A DNA stretch of 64,000 nucleotides from positions 2,852,001 to 2,916,000 of the forward strand of contig JAUDYN010000007.1 in assembly GCA_030407005.1 (NCBI GenBank), given 5' to 3'. Numbering within the stretch: the first letter of the stretch is position 1; the number at the start of each line of letters is the position of its first letter. This DNA is from Desarmillaria ectypa (taxonomy: Eukaryota; Basidiomycota; Agaricomycetes; Agaricales; Physalacriaceae). A program made the translations under genes and the position numbers. Under the pieces are notes generated by a model. The model saw nothing but the letters and a program-made list of their open reading frames with translations. It had not been told where the DNA came from and did no database searches. Shown one piece after another: positions 60,765 through 64,000 of this stretch.

Positions 60765-63049
60765 TCAGCGCCAAATTCGTCGGGAAGCGAGACCACGCAC
60801 AAAGGGTATGGGAATCATGACAGCGGCTATACATGCAAACAACGTGCTCGTCCATGTATACCCCAGTTTGTTATACATCTGCGTCGTAAAAAGTGGGAAC
60901 GCCATCGCCGCAAGGTTTCCTGAAGGAAGGGGTTAAGCGAAATACAGAAAGATGAAAGATGAGGAAGCTTTACGGCAAAGGCTCTGACCAGCAAGCGCAG
61001 AAGAGGCGAATGGACCGTAACTAACGGCCAAGTCATGAATATGAAATAGGCACACAATTGAACTGAACGTACGTGTCCGCGAGGTATGTGAACACGGCCA
61101 GGTAGACTATGAATATCGCCCACATGAATATCTAAGCTGATTTAATCAAGGAAAGGATACTGAAAAGGGAGACCATACCGTGATACCAATGGCGGATGCA
61201 ATCCACGGCACGAACGGGAATGAGGTCCATGCGTAGATGAACATGCCGGCGGGTAGCATGATAGCCGCAGCGCAGGCCATGTATAATCGAGCTTCAGGAC
61301 CTCTGTGTGGGTAGTTTTTGCTATCAAAGTACACGTGAACGTGGTGAATGAAATCAAAAAAGGCAAAACCCACTGATACAATTTCTCTTGAAGGATGTTC
61401 GTCATAAAGCCAAGCAAGCTTCCGATACTAGGGACGGTCAGGACGTACAAACACTCGGAGAAATGACGTACATCATGACGGCAAATGCGGTACCCAACTG
61501 ACCTACATTGAAGTTGTGCAAGTCTCGGAATATAAAGGGAATTGACCTAGAGCGGGTGTCAGCAATGTCAACTGAACCCGAATAGACGGGCTTACTCGAC
61601 CAGTACGTATACTACACCCCAGCAAAATCCAATCCAAAGCTAGTCGCTTTGTTAGTGAGAATAAAACATGAAACGGGAAGTCCATAGTTACACTGAAACT
61701 TGTTACTATGGGCTCCGTCAACATGAGGTCTACACATATTTGTTTATATCAACCAACATAAAATATGAATGAAAACTCACGAATTGGTCGTGTACACGAT
61801 ATGAATATCAGCATACGCAAACTTGCCCGCTCGTCTTCAACGCGCGCTCGATATCGCTTATCGCCCGTCTCCTTCCGTATCTTCTTTGCGAGACGGGTGA
61901 GAAGAATTGAGGAGCGCGTCTCTTTCATGATGAGCGGCACTAATACAATGTACATTCCACATATCCTTCACAAAACAGATATCAGCGTGCAATCACACCA
62001 TCATGTAGGCAGGTTACCCACATCATCAGGATCCATTGAATCCACTTCCATTCAAGCCGTTGGTTCATTTCGATCCACCCGGCCATGATGGGTCCCACGC
62101 CCGTGCCGCCAATAGCGGCTGCAGTGAAGATGGTCATGGGAAGACCTCGGCTGAAAATGAGCGCGCGATCAGAACCAGTACTTACAAAGATAAAGACTAG
62201 CGCTTACTCTTCAGGGGCCCAAATGTCCGCAATGGTTCCGCCTACCATAGTGGCCCACGTTGAGCCAAAGCCGCCTTGCAGAAAGCGGGCGATGATCACC
62301 GTTTGGATGTTCTTTGCCCTAAAGATGAAGTCAATATATGTGAAGGGCCGAAACACGACGCGCTTACAAGGCTACCATGATGTACATGAGGAAGAAACCC
62401 CCTGCGGACACGACATACAAAGGCTGTCGGCCGAATTCTTCGCTGAAAGAGGCGGTAAAGAGGGGAACGATACCGAACCCGAGCGTAAACGTGCTCAATC
62501 CGATAGTAGCTTGAAACCGTGTGCAGTTGAGGTCCCTTGTCATAGAGTCAAATCCTAGATTGTATCCAGCTGCTGTGGAAGCTAAGAAATGATTAATCAG
62601 AGTTTCGACAGCGAAGAAAACGCTGCACCAGCAAGGAGAGTTGCAAAACTAGACAACACAGTGATCGCCCATTTTCTCTGTCGCGAGAAATTAACGGGAT
62701 TTCGAGGATCGCCTATCTCAAATTCGACCTAGCCGTGTCTATAAGCAAAAATTACGCGAGATGAAGGGCGTTGACATACGTATAGTGGCTCGACATAGTT
62801 AGGTTTCTTCTCCACATCACGGTCAGATGAGGTACGGCCCTGTCTTGGATGTACCAGCTGACTAAACTGGCGTGATAGAGGAGCGTCAAGGTCATCCGAG
62901 GCGGGTAATATGGTCGTCGATAAGCTGAGCCGGGGGTCAAGACTGGTCTCGTCGACATCCTTGAGCGATTTGACGGCGAGTCCCTCAGGGTGCTCTGGAT
63001 CATTAGTAGGACCGCCGCCTTGAGAAGATTCTCCACTGCAGGAGTGCAT
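60765..63049 (-). CDS. MFS transporter, drug:H+ antiporter type (DHA1)
   Basis: Twelve-helix plasma-membrane exporter; the substrate is unknown. Start at 63049 (MHSCSGESSQGGG). The cytosolic N-tail has acidic and Pro-rich stretches, then VEFEIGDPRNPVNFSRQRKW, typical of fungal DHA1 proteins. Helices and motifs: ITVLSSFATLLA; GYNLGFDSMTRDLNCTRFQA; FGRQPLYVVSAGGFFLMYI; ARFLQGGFGSTWATMVGGTI; WAPEERGLPMTIFTAAAIGG; GTGVGPIMAGWIE (antiporter motif C); a central loop TRLAKKIRKETGDKRYRARVE; LMLTEPIVTSFS; GSLLGFMTNILQEKLY; ARLYMACAAAIMLPAGMFIY; and a last part, SLCRNLAAMAFPLF then MYNKLGYTWTSTLFACIAAV, ending at 60765. About ten short GT-AG introns; all junctions tested restore the frame, so it appears intact. 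Confidence 0.9.
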
Positions 63050-64000
63050 CGTCGAATGAAAGAGGTACTGCACTAAGGTGGAAGTGAAGCCTTGACATTT
63101 GACAGCAGGGTTTTAAAGCTCTGACCCGGAGTCCCATCTTTCTTGACTCACCTTCCCCCTCCAAACGTATGGAACGTTCTATTTTGAGAATTTGTGGGCG
63201 AAAGTTGAAGCATACTCCAGGGTTCGGATATGGTTCGGATCTCGGAATTTCGGAATTTCGAGTGATGACCGTAGATATCGGCCCGGACCACAAGGCAGAA
63301 AATGTGTACCAAAGATATGAAAGACTACGAAGGACGATTCATCTCTTGTCGACGAGAGGTCGATGGTTGATGAATAAACCGTATAGAGTTCGAAGCCCAA
63401 CACTCCTGTCATGCCTGAGTTTCCGCACGATGGAAATGCATAGTGGCACTGAAAAAATTTCCTTGTACAGTTTCCGTCCGGTCAGAAACTGAATTTTCCT
63501 CGCCAAAATCTGATTTCCAACAGAAGGAAACGTGTCTAAAGAATCGTTTTCAGCTCCGGGAACCATTTCCGTTAAATTTCCTTTGGGCTGACATTATTAG
63601 AGGTCAAGAGTGCAAGGTACTATTGAATACTTGACTCGGAAACAACAGGGAAAACAAAATACTCATGGTAAACAGCAAGGAAGCAGATCTTCGCACCCTG
63701 TTATGGAATCGAAGATTCACTGGTGCAGTAAAACCTTTGAGGGTAAAAAAAATGTATCAGATTCAGCGTCGTGGTCCTGGCGCTCAGGGCCAACGATGAC
63801 TTGATTCCACAACGTCGCAGAAAATTAAATTCGGTGAGAACCGGCGACTTTCGTTAGCCTTGAATAATTTGATTCCTTCATGATAGTTTGTCAGCCATGG
63901 TCTGAAGATACAGTAATAGAACCGGCTTTGTAAGTAGCTGCCAGCAATAGCCTCGGGTGCTGCCGGCCCTAATGGTAAGAAACAAGAGTGGAGTTTGGCT
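63050..64000. other. Intergenic to window end
   Basis: About 950 bp upstream of the MFS gene, containing its promoter. Several open stretches of 60-107 codons occur on both strands (for example 63169-63492 plus), but none has a recognisable motif. Confidence 0.4.

Noticed and set aside
62085..62558. 157-codon plus-strand open frame
   Set aside because: Antisense to the central membrane helices of the MFS transporter, whose motifs are unmistakable.

Overview
The window is nuclear DNA of a filamentous basidiomycete, almost certainly an Agaricomycete (mushroom-forming fungus). The genes are densely packed on both strands and carry many 45-65 bp GT-AG introns. The families present include F-box proteins, FunK1 protein kinases, Zn2Cys6 regulators with a fungal transcription-factor domain, aryl-alcohol-dehydrogenase-type aldo-keto reductases, a P450, an MFS exporter and small secreted proteins. 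I see no operons, ribosome binding sites, CRISPR arrays or convincing RNA genes. The species cannot be named from this sequence alone. Gene models were spliced by eye, so internal exon edges are less certain than product calls.

Layout, left to right. 0-5.5 kb: ZIM17/TIM15 and GRX5, two mitochondrial proteins, converge; then a disordered unknown protein and a maleylacetate reductase. 5.5-11.5 kb: a decayed F-box gene, then SPT20 (SAGA subunit) and HGH1 (eEF2 chaperone) head to head. 12.5-18.8 kb: a secreted Ala/Thr/Asn-rich protein, an HDDC2-type nucleotidase, bifunctional purine enzyme ADE16/17, and an intact F-box-like gene. 21-25 kb: an acidic protein with repeated DTGF-like motifs and an aldo-keto reductase gene with one premature stop. 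25-29.5 kb: a dispersed repeat, a FunK1 kinase pseudogene and RPL23 (uL14). 30-39 kb: three paralogous Zn2Cys6 transcription factors. 39-43.2 kb: DED1 RNA helicase and SEC72. 43.2-49.5 kb: two weak unknown genes, a small secreted or membrane peptide precursor, and a complete P450. 51.5-55 kb: an unknown CxxC protein and a carboxy-muconate lactonizing enzyme that ends in HDEL. 55-60.5 kb: an inverted copy of the dispersed repeat, a flavin reductase, a second FunK1 pseudogene and a fragment of RPL23. 60.7-63 kb: an MFS exporter.

How the pieces relate. Housekeeping genes (Fe-S and protein import, SAGA, translation, purine synthesis, ER translocation) alternate with accessory material. Maleylacetate reductase and the muconate lactonizing enzyme both feed 3-oxoadipate, and the P450, flavin reductase and aldo-keto reductase would fit wood- or litter-derived aromatic metabolism, but these genes are scattered rather than clustered. 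The most unusual structure is a pair of rearranged segments about 31 kb apart. Each carries the same short repeat, a broken FunK1 gene and RPL23 sequence. RPL23 is intact beside copy 1 and only a fragment beside copy 2, and both flanking elements are inverted relative to FunK1 in the second copy.
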